Source of the DNA: Borborobacter arsenicus
Lineage (GTDB): Bacteria; Pseudomonadota; Alphaproteobacteria; Rhizobiales; Rhizobiaceae
Direction: 5' to 3'
Assembly (NCBI RefSeq): GCF_003934165.1
Contig: NZ_RKST01000015.1
Coordinates: 1 to 64,000, forward strand
Length of the DNA: 64,000 nt
Numbering within the stretch: the first letter of the stretch is position 1; each line of letters begins with the position of its first letter. Position numbers and translations under genes: made by a program. Below are positions 28,161 to 35,840 of this stretch, piece after piece. The notes beneath the pieces are model-generated. The model saw only the letters and a list, made by a program, of their open reading frames with translations. It did no database searches and was not told the origin of the DNA.

Positions 28161-29207
28161 TCAGGCGCGGAAAAGGCCGCGATTGCCAAAGAGCGGCGAG
28201 CGTTCGCCGATGCCGCTCGGTTCGGTGTGATAGCGCGCGATGCGGGCGACCTCCCGCGATGAGCCGAAGACGAGCGGCGTGCGCTGGTGCAGGCTTTGCG
28301 GCTCGATTTCGAGGATGCGGCCGATCGTGTCGGTAGCCGAACCGCCGGCCTGCTCGATCAGATAGGCGATCGGGTTGGCCTCATAGACGAGGCGAAGGCG
28401 GCCTTGCGCATAGCCGCGCCGCTTGTCGCCGGGATAGAGGAAGACGCCGCCGCGCACCAGGATGCGGTAGCAATCGGCGACCAGCGAGGCGATCCAGCGC
28501 ATGTTGAAGTCGCGTTCGCGTGGGCCCTCGCTGCCCTTCATGCAGTCATCCACATAAAGCCGGACGGCTTCGTCCCAGTGGCGATAATTGGCGGCGTTGA
28601 TGGCGAATTCATGCGCGCGGTCGGGGATGATCCGGCTCTCATAGGCCTGGATGAAGGTGCCGAGCCGTGCGGACTGGACAAAGACATGCGTGCCGCTGCC
28701 AAGCGACAGGACCAGGGCCAGTTGCGGTCCGTAGATGAAGAAGCCGGCCGCCAATTGGTTCACTCCCGGCTGAAAAAAAGCGGCGGCCGGGTTTTTGTCC
28801 GGCGCGCCAGTTGCAGGGAGGAGGGAGAAAATCGTTCCGATCGACACGTTGGTGTCGATGTTGGAGGAGCCATCCAGCGGGTCGATCGCGATGGCGATGG
28901 GGGCGTCCGCGTTCAGAAGAACCGGCTGTTCCAATTCCTCGGACGCATAGAGCGCAACCGGCGCCTGGCGCACGGCGTCGAGAAAAATGTCGTCGGCATA
29001 GACATCGAGATCCTTCTGGATGTCGCCGTCGGTGTTCGCGCCCCGCGTTCCGGCAAATGCCTTGCCGAGAGCGCCCTGGTTGATGACGTTGCGGACCTTC
29101 ACGGCAGCCAAAGCGAGTTGATGGACCGTCGCGGCCACGGCTTCGCGGACCGGATCGCCTGTTCGGGCGTAGGAATTCAGCAAAGCGTCAAGCGTAGCAG
29201 TGCTCAT
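28161..29207 (-). CDS. cbbF: Class I fructose-1,6-bisphosphatase
   Basis: It dephosphorylates fructose 1,6- and probably sedoheptulose 1,7-bisphosphate. The 348-residue enzyme has the metal-binding motif I-D-P-L-D-G-S-S-N-I-D, E-E-L-E acidic cluster and the C-terminal G-G-V-F-L-Y-P-G-D with K-R-R-G-Y-A-Q-G-R-L-R-L-V-Y-E. The ATG at 29207 is supported by GGGAGA. It is the first gene of the Calvin operon, facing the divergent regulator cbbR. Confidence 0.95.
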   Translation of the reverse strand: MSTATLDALLNSYARTGDPVREAVAATVHQLALAAVKVRNVINQGALGKAFAGTRGANTDGDIQKDLDVYADDIFLDAVRQAPVALYASEELEQPVLLNADAPIAIAIDPLDGSSNIDTNVSIGTIFSLLPATGAPDKNPAAAFFQPGVNQLAAGFFIYGPQLALVLSLGSGTHVFVQSARLGTFIQAYESRIIPDRAHEFAINAANYRHWDEAVRLYVDDCMKGSEGPRERDFNMRWIASLVADCYRILVRGGVFLYPGDKRRGYAQGRLRLVYEANPIAYLIEQAGGSATDTIGRILEIEPQSLHQRTPLVFGSSREVARIARYHTEPSGIGERSPLFGNRGLFRA

Positions 29208-29284
29208 TGTCGTCTCCCAAGCCCATCTCCACCTCCTCATGGGTCGACTGGGCCTGGAACGGATGAAACCAAAGCCTCCAGGAT

Positions 29285-29330
29285 AAGTAAATTTTAATAA
29301 CTTTACTTTCGTGCTAAAAAATATTTACTG
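29285..29330. promoter_or_regulatory. CbbR operator region in the cbbF-cbbR intergenic space
   Basis: AAGTAAA (29285-29291) and TTTACTT (29302-29308) form a 24-bp dyad, and the half-site TTTACT recurs 22 bp later (29324-29329). A dyad plus a further half-site two helical turns away resembles the recognition and activation sites of LysR regulators. The 129-bp intergenic region contains no other candidate. Binding is inferred. Confidence 0.6.
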
Positions 29331-29336
29331 TCTTGT

Positions 29337-30275
29337 ATGCGCAATCTTACCCTACGGCAGCTTCGTGCCATCCAAGCGATCGCGACGAACGGAAAAATAG
29401 TCAACGCCGCCAGAATGTTGGGCCTTTCGCCTCCAGCGGTCACGATCCAGTTGCGGCAGGTCGAGGAAGAGGCCGGCATCGAGCTTTTCGACCGCACTGC
29501 GGAGGGTATGCGTCCGACTGCCGCAGGGTTGGTGTTTGTCGATGCCGCGCAGATGATCGAGGAGCGCTTGCGCCTGCTTGAAGACCAGATCGACGCGATC
29601 AAAGGGGTGCGCACCGGCACGCTCAAGCTCGGCGTGGTTTCCACCGCCAAATATTTCGCGCCGCGCCTGATGGCGGCGTTCATGAAAGAGCATCCCGATA
29701 TCGAGATGCGGCTGTCGATCGGCAATCGCGCCGAGACCATTGCCAGCCTGAAGAATCACGATGTCGACATTGCGCTGATGGGAAGGCCGGCCAAGGATAT
29801 TCCGGTTCGTGCGTCGGCTTTCGGTGACCATCCCCTGGTGATCATTGCACCGCCCGAGCATCCGCTGGCGCATATGCGCGATATCTCGAAGGAGCGGATC
29901 GCACAGGAGAACTTCCTGATCCGCGAGCCGGGATCGGGTACGCGAATCTCGCTTGAGATATTTCTCGGCGAAGTGCCGGGCCGCCTCGACGATCTGGGGG
30001 TGGAGATGGGTTCGAACGAGACGATCAAGCAGGCGGTCATGGCCGGGCTCGGCATAGCCTTCATATCGGCGCATACGATCGCCTCGGAGGTGGAGGCGGG
30101 CCGGCTGGTCATTCTCGATGTGACCGGCATGCCGATCCGGCGACAGTGGTTTGCGGTTACGCGCAGCGACCACGCCCTTTCGCCGGCCATGGCGACGTTC
30201 CACAATTTCCTCATGCGCAAGGGAGCAATGTACCTGCCGCTGTTCGGCAAACTCTATCCCGACAGCGGATCATGA
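29337..30275 (+). CDS. cbbR: LysR-family regulator CbbR of the Calvin operon
   Basis: The 312-residue regulator has an N-terminal winged helix with T-L-R-Q-L-R-A-I-Q-A-I-A, and a type 2 periplasmic-binding-like effector domain with T-A-K-Y-F-A-P-R-L, typical of CbbR. CbbR responds to Calvin-cycle metabolites and activates cbb operons. It is divergent from cbbF, the usual arrangement. The ATG at 29337 has no recognisable ribosome-binding site just upstream, so its translation may be weak or leaderless. Confidence 0.93.
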   Translation: MRNLTLRQLRAIQAIATNGKIVNAARMLGLSPPAVTIQLRQVEEEAGIELFDRTAEGMRPTAAGLVFVDAAQMIEERLRLLEDQIDAIKGVRTGTLKLGVVSTAKYFAPRLMAAFMKEHPDIEMRLSIGNRAETIASLKNHDVDIALMGRPAKDIPVRASAFGDHPLVIIAPPEHPLAHMRDISKERIAQENFLIREPGSGTRISLEIFLGEVPGRLDDLGVEMGSNETIKQAVMAGLGIAFISAHTIASEVEAGRLVILDVTGMPIRRQWFAVTRSDHALSPAMATFHNFLMRKGAMYLPLFGKLYPDSGS

Positions 30276-30286
30276 ATGCCCTGACC

Positions 30287-30365
30287 CTAGTGGAATGAAT
30301 TTGACATTCGATACCCGATCGATGTCGGCTGCGAGATCGAATGGCAAATTCGAAAATTCCACTAG
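30287..30365. repeat. Palindromic element 1 after cbbR (CTAGTGG ends)
   Basis: CTAGTGGAAT at the left end and ATTCCACTAG at the right end are inverted repeats, with further pairing of AATTTG/CAAATT and CATTCGAT/ATCGAATG inside. The arms are imperfect. It is immediately followed by a second element with the same CTAGTGG termini. Confidence 0.7.
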
Positions 30366-30377
30366 AATCATAAGCTT

Positions 30378-30457
30378 GCTAGTGGTTCTTTTGTTTCCAA
30401 CATTTGCCCTCGCGCCTGATACAAATGGGATGCAAATGTTGGAAACGAACCACTAGC
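30378..30457. repeat. Palindromic element 2 (CTAGTGG ends), may act as terminator
   Basis: The left arm (30378-30407) GCTAGTGGTTC then TTTCCAACATTTGC pairs with the right arm (30432-30457) GCAAATGTTGGAAACG and AACCACTAGC, with a 4-nt insertion in the left arm. The right end overlaps the stop codon of the following convergent gene. It could terminate transcription from both sides. Confidence 0.7.
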
Positions 30458-31095
30458 TATTTTTGCTCGGGAAACAGGCCTGCCACGGTCTTGGTCAGTT
30501 GATAAAGCCTTTGCTCGATCAGTGTCGGCACCTCGCAGACGAAACTCAGCGACTGCGCGCGCTCTTCGAAAAGGCGGGTGCTGAAGGTCAGCCGGTCGGC
30601 GCGCTGCGCGAGTGCGCTCTGATCGGCGTCCGCCTTGGCCCGCAGCGCATCCACGGCTGATGCTTCCTTGCGCAGTTCCGCCGCGAACTGGATCTGCTTG
30701 TGGGCATAACGCGCAATGCCCGACATTACATGCGAGCGCTCGGCGTCCATGTGGTCGAACAGGCCCTGAACCAGCATGGCCAGGCGAGGGCTGGCCTGCT
30801 CCGGCGGCAAGGTGGCTGCGAAATCCTTGATCTCTTGCTGTGCCTCTGCAAGCGGCATGCGCCGTGCAGCGACTTCCTCGACCAGTGCGGCAATGTCGGC
30901 ATCCTTTGACCAGTCCTTTGCGGACCCGGGCAACTCAGGGCCGGTCCACACCTGACCGAGCGACAGTTGCGGCACCTTGCGCTGGATGCACGGCCAATCT
31001 GGGTCCTTGCCGGAGGCCGCGCTTACCGGTGAAGCGATGCCGGCAAGCAGCAGGATGGCGCCCAATCCGGCGATCATGCGGTATTGCTGCCTCAT
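30457..31095 (-). CDS. Secreted protein of the PQQ-linked ABC cluster, unknown function
   Basis: The 212-residue product has a signal peptide (about 1-27, ending V-S-A-A-S). The mature part begins W-P-C-I-Q-R-K-V-P-Q-L-S and is largely helical and charged with a probable coiled coil (R-A-K-A-D-A-D-Q-S-A-L-A-Q-R-A). Two cysteines, one near each end, may form a disulfide. The start at 31095 shares its A with the permease TGA (TGATG) and has AGGAGGAAA upstream. It is the last gene of the cluster; I cannot assign a function. Confidence 0.7.
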   Translation of the reverse strand: MRQQYRMIAGLGAILLLAGIASPVSAASGKDPDWPCIQRKVPQLSLGQVWTGPELPGSAKDWSKDADIAALVEEVAARRMPLAEAQQEIKDFAATLPPEQASPRLAMLVQGLFDHMDAERSHVMSGIARYAHKQIQFAAELRKEASAVDALRAKADADQSALAQRADRLTFSTRLFEERAQSLSFVCEVPTLIEQRLYQLTKTVAGLFPEQK

Positions 31096-31973
31096 CAGGC
31101 ATTTCCTCCTGTGTCCTGTTTGCGGTTCATCAGACCGCGTGAAGGGTCGTAGGCAATGATGGCGCCGGCCAGAAACACCGCCGTGCAAGCCGCAACCACG
31201 ACCAGGGAAATCCAGTCCACCTGGCCGTAAAAGGCAAAGCGGATGAGTTCGACGGCATAGGTGAACGGGTTGGCAAGGCAGATCTGGTAGAGAAGCGGGC
31301 TCGATTCCTGGATGCGCCAGAGCGGGTAGAGCGCCGGCGAGGCGAAATACATCGGGAAGATCACGAAATTCATCACGCCGGAGAAATTCTCGAGTTGCTT
31401 GATCATAGAGGACAGGAACATGCCGAGCCCGCACAGCATCAGGCCTGAAAGGAACAGGGCCGGCAGCACGAATACATAGCCGATCGGCGGCGCCTTCACG
31501 CCCCAGAACCAGGCGACCGCGAGGAAGACGTAGACCTGCGCGATGGAAACGGTGACGCCCGCGAGCAGCTTCGACACCAGCAGATACCAGCGCGGAAATG
31601 GGCTGACGAGTAGGGTTCGCATATTGCCCATTTCGCGGTCGTAGACCATCGACAGCGACGACTGCATGCCGCTGAACAAGAGGATCATGCCGCACAGGCC
31701 GGGCGAGATATAGACCTCGTAGAGAACGTAGGTTTTGTATGGCGGGATGATGGAAACGCCGAGCACCTGGCGAAAGCCGGCGGCAAAAATGAACAGCCAT
31801 AGCAGTGGCCGCACCAGCGAGGAGATGAAGCGTTCGCGCTGGTTGAGGAAGCGCAAGCCTTCGCGCACCAGAATGCCCTTCAGGCAGACCAGATAGCTGC
31901 GCAGACCGAAGGGTTTCGACGCCGCATTCACGGGACGTGTGGTTGTCGCCCCTGTCGCCGGCTGCGTATTCAT
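31095..31973 (-). CDS. ABC-2-type permease of the PQQ-linked (PedC-like) exporter
   Basis: The 292-residue membrane protein has about six hydrophobic segments and the ABC-2 hallmarks R-E-M-G-N-M-R-T-L-L-V-S-P-F-P-R-W and F-P-M-Y-F-A-S-P-A-L-Y-P-L near the middle. It matches the PedC-type permease family that accompanies PQQ-dependent alcohol oxidation clusters. The start overlaps the ATPase stop by 4 bp. Export substrate is not known. Confidence 0.88.
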   Translation of the reverse strand: MNTQPATGATTTRPVNAASKPFGLRSYLVCLKGILVREGLRFLNQRERFISSLVRPLLWLFIFAAGFRQVLGVSIIPPYKTYVLYEVYISPGLCGMILLFSGMQSSLSMVYDREMGNMRTLLVSPFPRWYLLVSKLLAGVTVSIAQVYVFLAVAWFWGVKAPPIGYVFVLPALFLSGLMLCGLGMFLSSMIKQLENFSGVMNFVIFPMYFASPALYPLWRIQESSPLLYQICLANPFTYAVELIRFAFYGQVDWISLVVVAACTAVFLAGAIIAYDPSRGLMNRKQDTGGNA

Positions 31974-32755
31974 GATGCCGCTCCTGCGGCAGTTGCCGCG
32001 TCGAGGCCGGCCAGCCTGGTGAAGGCCTCGCGGATCGAGCTGCTGCCGGTTGCGCTGACGATCTCGGTCACTCCGCCATTGGCAAGCAGGCTGCCCTTGT
32101 GCAGCACCACCACATGATCGCCGTCATCGACTTCATCGATCAGATGGGTTGCCCAGAAAACGCCGATCCCGTCAGTTTCGACAAGCTTGCGGATCATGGC
32201 GAGGATGTCGGCTCGCGACTGGATGTCGAGCCCGACGGTCGCCTCATCAAGCAAAAGCAGGGTCGGGCGATGGAGCAATGCACGGGCAATCTCGATGCGC
32301 CGCATCTGGCCGCCCGACAGGCTGCGCGCCTTGTCGTTGATCCGGTCGCTCATGTCTACCGACTGGAGCAGCGCCTCGATTCGCTGCCTTGCCTCCCGGC
32401 CGCCAATGCCGTGCAGGGAGGCGTGGTAGGAAAGGTTCTGGTAGACGCTGAGATCGAGATCGAGCGTGCGTGCCTGGAAGACGATGCCGACGCGCCGCAG
32501 TGCCTCGCCGGAAGCGCGGCCGATGTCGTGCCCGAAGATGCTGATCGAGCCGTGGCGGGTGTTGTAGAGATGGCTGATCAGCGAAAACAGCGTGGTCTTG
32601 CCCGCGCCATTGAGGCCAAGCAAGACGGTGAAGGTTCCCGGCGCAATTGCGAAGGAGACGTCGGAAAGAGCGCGCTTCGTGCCATAGGAATAGCTGACGG
32701 CGGCGACTTCAAGCGCCGCCGGCCCATTCATTTCGCCCGTCTTCACGTGCTGCAC
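31970..32755 (-). CDS. ABC ATPase of the PQQ-linked exporter
   Basis: The 261-residue ATPase has Walker A G-L-N-G-A-G-K-T-T, signature L-S-G-G-Q-M-R-R, Walker B L-L-L-L-D-E-A-T-V-G-L-D and switch His in W-A-T-H-L-I-D-E-V. It matches the PQQ-associated ABC ATPase family. The start is given as GTG at 32755, with AAAGG about 6 nt upstream; the ATG at 32731 is an alternative. It pairs with the adjacent ABC-2 permease, and no separate periplasmic subunit is needed for export. Confidence 0.87.
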   Translation of the reverse strand: MQHVKTGEMNGPAALEVAAVSYSYGTKRALSDVSFAIAPGTFTVLLGLNGAGKTTLFSLISHLYNTRHGSISIFGHDIGRASGEALRRVGIVFQARTLDLDLSVYQNLSYHASLHGIGGREARQRIEALLQSVDMSDRINDKARSLSGGQMRRIEIARALLHRPTLLLLDEATVGLDIQSRADILAMIRKLVETDGIGVFWATHLIDEVDDGDHVVVLHKGSLLANGGVTEIVSATGSSSIREAFTRLAGLDAATAAGAAS

Positions 32756-32798
32756 GTCCAGCCTTTCTCTGCACGCCGTTGCGGCGGCAACAACCCTT

Positions 32799-33257
32799 CT
32801 ACTTGATCGTGATCGTTCCTTTCATGCCCTTTTCGGCAAGGTCAGGAACCGACCAGGTGTAGATGCCTGGGCGCACCGTGGTGAATTGCACTTGCATGGT
32901 GCCTTCCGAATCGAATTCGAGCCATGCCGGCGCGCCGTTCATATGAACCTCGAGATCGTTGATGACGATCTGGTTCATCCAGACATTGCGGAACAGGTCC
33001 GTCTGGAACTTATACTCCAATCCCGCCGCCGAGGTGATCTTCCAGCGATAGCCCTGGCCTGCGATCAGCTCGAAATCCTTCTGGTTGACGGTGAAGCTGT
33101 CTTCGGCCGAGCCGAGGATCAGTTCGGGCACGTCCTGGCTGGCGCGGGTGACCTTGGGGCCGTCATCGTCATCATCTGTATCCTGGGCCCAGCCATGCGA
33201 GGCCGCAAGTGCCGCACCGATCAATGTGGCAAAGGCGATAACCCGATAGTTTCTCAT
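32799..33257 (-). CDS. Secreted cupredoxin-like protein of the PQQ-ABC cluster
   Basis: The 152-residue exported protein (signal to about 24, ending G-W-A-Q) begins with an acidic D-T-D-D-D-D-D-G run. It has a beta-rich domain with L-I-A-G-Q-G-Y-R-W-K-I and a C-terminal V-R-P-G-I-Y-T-W-S-V-P-D, resembling cupredoxin-like folds. The usual Cys copper ligand is not seen, so copper binding is doubtful. It lies between the ATPase and the propeller gene. Confidence 0.7.
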   Translation of the reverse strand: MRNYRVIAFATLIGAALAASHGWAQDTDDDDDGPKVTRASQDVPELILGSAEDSFTVNQKDFELIAGQGYRWKITSAAGLEYKFQTDLFRNVWMNQIVINDLEVHMNGAPAWLEFDSEGTMQVQFTTVRPGIYTWSVPDLAEKGMKGTITIK

Positions 33258-33293
33258 GCTCTCTCTCCCTTTGATTGCCTGAGTTCTCGACGG

Positions 33294-34280
33294 TCAATTC
33301 GGCGAGACGACCACCCCCCAGGGCAGGGCGCCGACCGTGACCGACTGGACCGGCTCGTCGGTTGCGACATCGATGAAGGTGATGTCGTTGGACACTCCAT
33401 TGGTGCTGATGACGGTCTTCTGGTCAGGCGTGAAGGCAAGCTGCCACACGCGCTGCCCGACCAGGATATATTTCAGCACCTCGTAGGTCTTGGTGTCGAC
33501 GACGGCCACGCGGTTGGCCGGCCCGAGTGCGACATAGGCCTTCGTGCCATCCGCGGTGATGCGCACGCCCACCGGCTGGATAGATTCCGAGCGCAGCCCG
33601 GGAATCTCGAAGGTGATCTTGTGGATGACCTCGCGGCTGGCATTGTCGATGACCGAGACGGTGCCGCCGATTTCGGCACTGACCCACACCTGGCTGCCGT
33701 CGGGCGTGAACTCGGCAAAGCGCGGCCGGGAATCGACCAGCACATTGTCGGAGATCTCATGCGTCTCGGTGTCGATGAAATGCGCCATGTTGGTGGTTTC
33801 GGACGTGTTCACCATGACCGAACCATCTGGACTGACGCCCATGCCTTCCGGCTCGACGCCGACGGGCACTTCGGCGATCACCTTTTTCGTCTCCAGGTCG
33901 ATCACGGTGACAAGATTGTCGTCCTCATTGGCGACATAGAGACGCTTGCCGTCAGGCGACAGCACGAACAGTTCCGGATCGGGGCCCGAAGGCAGCGAGC
34001 CGACGATCTGGTCGGTGGCGGTGTCGATGATCTCGATGGTGTCGTCGTCGCTGGCGCACAGATAGATGAACTTGCCGTCATGCGAGATGGTGATGCCGCG
34101 CGGACGCTGGCCGACCTGGATCGTATTGACCACTTCCATGGTGGTCGAATCCACAACGCTGACGGTGTTGTCCTTTTCATTGGAGACATAGACCTTGTAG
34201 GCGAAGGCCGGCATCGGCAGGAGGCCTGCCATCGAGGCCGCCATCACGCCTGCGGCCAGAAATCTGCCTTTTCCTGTCAT
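33294..34280 (-). CDS. PQQ-linked YVTN-family beta-propeller protein
   Basis: The 328-residue exported protein (signal to about 24) consists of repeated propeller blades, each with a strand such as V-Y-V-S-N-E-K-D-N-T-V-S-V and G-K-R-L-Y-V-A-N-E-D. About seven repeats can be counted. It fits the PQQ-dependent catabolism-associated propeller family, thought to act near quinoproteins. The ATG at 34280 has GGGAGGAACC upstream. It follows the binding-protein gene by 22 bp. Confidence 0.88.
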   Translation of the reverse strand: MTGKGRFLAAGVMAASMAGLLPMPAFAYKVYVSNEKDNTVSVVDSTTMEVVNTIQVGQRPRGITISHDGKFIYLCASDDDTIEIIDTATDQIVGSLPSGPDPELFVLSPDGKRLYVANEDDNLVTVIDLETKKVIAEVPVGVEPEGMGVSPDGSVMVNTSETTNMAHFIDTETHEISDNVLVDSRPRFAEFTPDGSQVWVSAEIGGTVSVIDNASREVIHKITFEIPGLRSESIQPVGVRITADGTKAYVALGPANRVAVVDTKTYEVLKYILVGQRVWQLAFTPDQKTVISTNGVSNDITFIDVATDEPVQSVTVGALPWGVVVSPN

Positions 34281-34302
34281 GGTTCCTCCCGCTGCTGTTT
34301 GC

Positions 34303-35532
34303 TTATCGGAAAACGCACTTTGTCTCCGGCTGGTCGATGCCGAGTGTGTCAAGTTCGGAAACCTGGTGCAGGAAACCCTCCTGCGGCGAGGTCGTCACCA
34401 CCGATTTGGCATCGCCCAGGAAGATCGGCTGGCGCAACTGCCAGTTCCATTTGCGGAATGTCAGCTTCTGTCCCTTGAAGGCGGCAATCGAAAAATCGTC
34501 GGCTTTGATGAAGGCGGCAATCTTTTCCGGCTCCGCACTTTGGGTGCGGGTGGCGGCATCGCCGATGATGCGCACCGCCGTCCAGGCCGCCATGTCCTTT
34601 GACAGCATGCGCCGTCCATTCGCCTTGGCGAAGCGGTTCTGTATTTGCGAGCCGCCCCATTGCTCGCTCGCCGGATGCCAGGCGGACGGAATCAGCCCCG
34701 CACTGCCGGCCACCGGTCGTGGTGTCCAGGTGCGGAACGGGACGTAAGTGCCGAAGACCTCGCTTTCGTCGGCGACCAGCACGACGTCATGTTCGGGCAG
34801 GCCTTGAGTGAACACCGGCATCTGCTTCTGGATCTGGACGACGCCTGAATCGGTGCGCCGCGCCGTGCCGGTGTCCTTGAATTCCTTCTCGGTCAGAATC
34901 TCGCCGCCGAAGCGGGTGGCGGCACGCCGCAGCGCATCGGCAAACAGGTGGTCCCCTTCATGCGAGCCGTAGAGCAGCACCCATTTGCGCCATTGTTTCC
35001 AGACCAGATATTGCGCCAGCCCATCGGCCAGCATGCTGCGCGTGGGCGCGATGTGGAAGACGTTGGCGCGGCATTCTTCCTCGCGCAGACTGTCGTCGGT
35101 GGCGCCGACATTGAACAGAAATATGCCCTTGTCGCGGGCGATGTCGGCGATCGACAAAAGTTGCCGGGCGGAGATGTCGGTCAGCACATAGCGCTCGCCC
35201 TTTGCCGCCATCGCCTCGAAGGCGGCGACGACATCCGCGTCCGGCTTGACCTCGGTTATGTCCAGGCTGAACTTCTGGCCCAGAAAGGTGCCGGTGGTGT
35301 TGTTGTCGCCGATTGCCACCTCGGCCCCTGCCACGCCCTCGTCGCGCGGGGCAATGTCAAGCACCGACAGCGCCAGTTGCGGCGCATAGGCCCGCAGATA
35401 GCCGACGCTGATTTCGGTAACCGGCTTGGTTGCATTCGCATTTGCCGCGGGGGCGGCCTCTTGCGCAAGGGCGCCGATGGCATTGACGCTTGCGAGAAAA
35501 AGAACGATGAAAAGCTTGAGAGTGTTTGGCAC
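34303..35532 (-). CDS. ABC substrate-binding protein of the PQQ-dependent alcohol dehydrogenase system
   Basis: The 409-residue exported protein (signal to about 24) has a type I periplasmic binding fold like the branched-chain amino-acid binding proteins, with F-L-F-N-V-G-A-T-D-D-S-L-R and W-V-L-L-Y-G-S-H-E-G-D. Two cysteines are spaced widely. It matches the PQQ-dependent ABC binding-protein family. It is the first gene of the minus-strand cluster, facing a divergent mfnB-like gene across about 308 bp. Confidence 0.88.
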   Translation of the reverse strand: MPNTLKLFIVLFLASVNAIGALAQEAAPAANANATKPVTEISVGYLRAYAPQLALSVLDIAPRDEGVAGAEVAIGDNNTTGTFLGQKFSLDITEVKPDADVVAAFEAMAAKGERYVLTDISARQLLSIADIARDKGIFLFNVGATDDSLREEECRANVFHIAPTRSMLADGLAQYLVWKQWRKWVLLYGSHEGDHLFADALRRAATRFGGEILTEKEFKDTGTARRTDSGVVQIQKQMPVFTQGLPEHDVVLVADESEVFGTYVPFRTWTPRPVAGSAGLIPSAWHPASEQWGGSQIQNRFAKANGRRMLSKDMAAWTAVRIIGDAATRTQSAEPEKIAAFIKADDFSIAAFKGQKLTFRKWNWQLRQPIFLGDAKSVVTTSPQEGFLHQVSELDTLGIDQPETKCVFR

Positions 35533-35840
35533 CTTGCTCTCGATCTTTGTTGTCTAACGAAATCCCCCCGCCCGAGACTGGTCGGGAGGATGGGAGTTTC
35601 CGGTGCCTTCATGACCTTAACCAACGGAACATTTTTATCAACCCCCTCGGGGTTGACTGCAGCCGCGGGCTGCTTTGACGTTGTTATTGCTATGGTTGCG
35701 AGATTTCCGAATTGATCCCGCGTATAAATCGTCTATCTGCGTAAGGCTCCGTAACCAATCTTGCCGATGAGGCGCGATCGGCTTTCGTGCGGAGCCTCAC
35801 TCCCTATATATCTGGCGGCGTGCCGGAGGATAACGAGTAA
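35533..35840. other. Divergent intergenic region between the PQQ-ABC cluster and the H4MPT island
   Basis: No gene is seen in these 308 bp. It must hold promoters for both directions. The notable feature is a perfect dyad TCAACCCC-N3-GGGGTTGA at 35638-35656, a plausible regulator site. GGAGGA lies about 10 nt before the mfnB-like start at 35841. Confidence 0.55.

Noticed and set aside
32799-33257. Blue-copper protein call for the cupredoxin-like gene
   Set aside because: The fold looks cupredoxin-like, but the conserved Cys ligand expected for type 1 copper is missing, so copper binding was not claimed.
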